Source of the DNA: Pseudomonadota bacterium
Lineage (GTDB): Bacteria; Pseudomonadota; Gammaproteobacteria; Burkholderiales; Gallionellaceae
Length of the DNA: 9,999 nt
Direction: 5' to 3'
Assembly (NCBI GenBank): GCA_021783855.1
Contig: JAJXTL010000109.1
Span: 1-9,999 of the forward strand
Of the stretch, positions 9,750 to 9,999 are shown one piece after another. The first letter of the stretch is position 1. The number at the start of each line of letters is the position of its first letter. Below the pieces are notes generated by a model. It searched no databases. It was not told the DNA's origin and saw nothing but the letters and a program-made list of their open reading frames with translations. A program made the translations under genes and the position numbers.

Positions 9750-9974
9750 TCAACTCACCGTATAAACTGCGACGATCAGCACCAGCACTACCAGCAGCAG
9801 AATCAGCAACTTGAATCTACCGCCAACTTCTGCTGTCGAGGCAGGTGTTACGGAGCGTGCGGGCATGACAGGACGCACTCTGGGTGTCGGCTGCTGATTC
9901 ACCTGCGGTCGCATCATCTTGAGCGTTTTTGACAATTCATCGACTTCTTCCGGATCCGCGGTCAAAGCAGCCAA
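9750..9974 (-). CDS. Hypothetical 74-residue tail-anchored membrane protein
   Basis: I do not recognise this protein. Its N-terminal part (about 1-22) is acidic and looks helical (EEVDELSKTLKMM). A Pro/Arg/Ser-rich linker spans about 23-50, and one strongly hydrophobic helix (about 54-72) ends at the C-terminus, so a tail-anchored inner-membrane protein with a cytoplasmic head is likely. The longest frame starts with TTG because a TGA lies immediately before it; the ATG pair at codons 20-21 is an alternative. No strong ribosome site precedes the TTG, so it may be translated by coupling to a gene ending at 9975-9977 (TGA) beyond the edge. The abundant small hydrophobic residues and the clean topology favour a real gene over chance. 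It may share a transcript with the downstream YgfX-like gene. Confidence 0.5.
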   Translation of the reverse strand: MAALTADPEEVDELSKTLKMMRPQVNQQPTPRVRPVMPARSVTPASTAEVGGRFKLLILLLVVLVLIVAVYTVS

Positions 9975-9999
9975 TCACATCGTCGATTCTTTCGAATCA

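Noticed and set aside
9975..9999. Possible end of another minus-strand gene at the window edge (frame ending in TGA at 9977-9975)
   Set aside because: Only seven codons are visible and a second open frame also crosses the edge, so neither can be supported.

Overview
The window looks like a chromosomal segment of a betaproteobacterium, possibly of the Nitrosomonadales/Gallionellaceae kind. This rests on moderate GC, the style of the proteins and a YgfX-like protein; no rRNA or other strong taxonomic marker is present. It holds six protein genes, all of which I can describe and five of which I can assign to a family. No tRNA, rRNA, CRISPR array, integrase or transposase gene is visible.

Positions 8-6127 (minus strand) are a complete tripartite heavy-metal efflux operon read outer membrane factor, then membrane fusion protein, then RND pump (czcCBA-type order). 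The outer membrane lipoprotein makes the exit duct, the fusion protein bridges the periplasm, and the pump uses the proton gradient to drive export. The pump keeps the acidic TM4 residues of the heavy-metal (HME) RND group. It has a CzcA-like rather than CusA-like substrate region, so divalent cations (Co/Zn/Cd/Ni) are likelier than Cu/Ag. Two small repeat-like elements interrupt this operon. A palindromic element of about 103 bp is read through in frame and lies in a C-terminal tail of about 70 residues on the outer membrane factor. A 121-bp element with imperfect terminal inverted repeats fills most of the gap between the fusion protein and pump genes.

Positions 6128-6519 are an AT-rich divergent promoter region. 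It has two dyad symmetries that could be operators for the efflux operon and a TATAAT box close to acnA. Positions 6520-9225 (plus strand) encode a full-length aconitase A with all three iron-sulfur cysteines. It ends at a hairpin terminator that it shares with the convergent neighbour.

Positions 9259-9974 (minus strand) hold two small membrane-protein genes: a YgfX/CptA-like protein with two transmembrane helices, and a 74-residue tail-anchored protein that I do not recognise. The right edge (9975-9999) is too short to assign.

I do not see a convincing new multi-gene system. The most unusual features are the two repeat-like insertions in the efflux operon and the dyads upstream of it.
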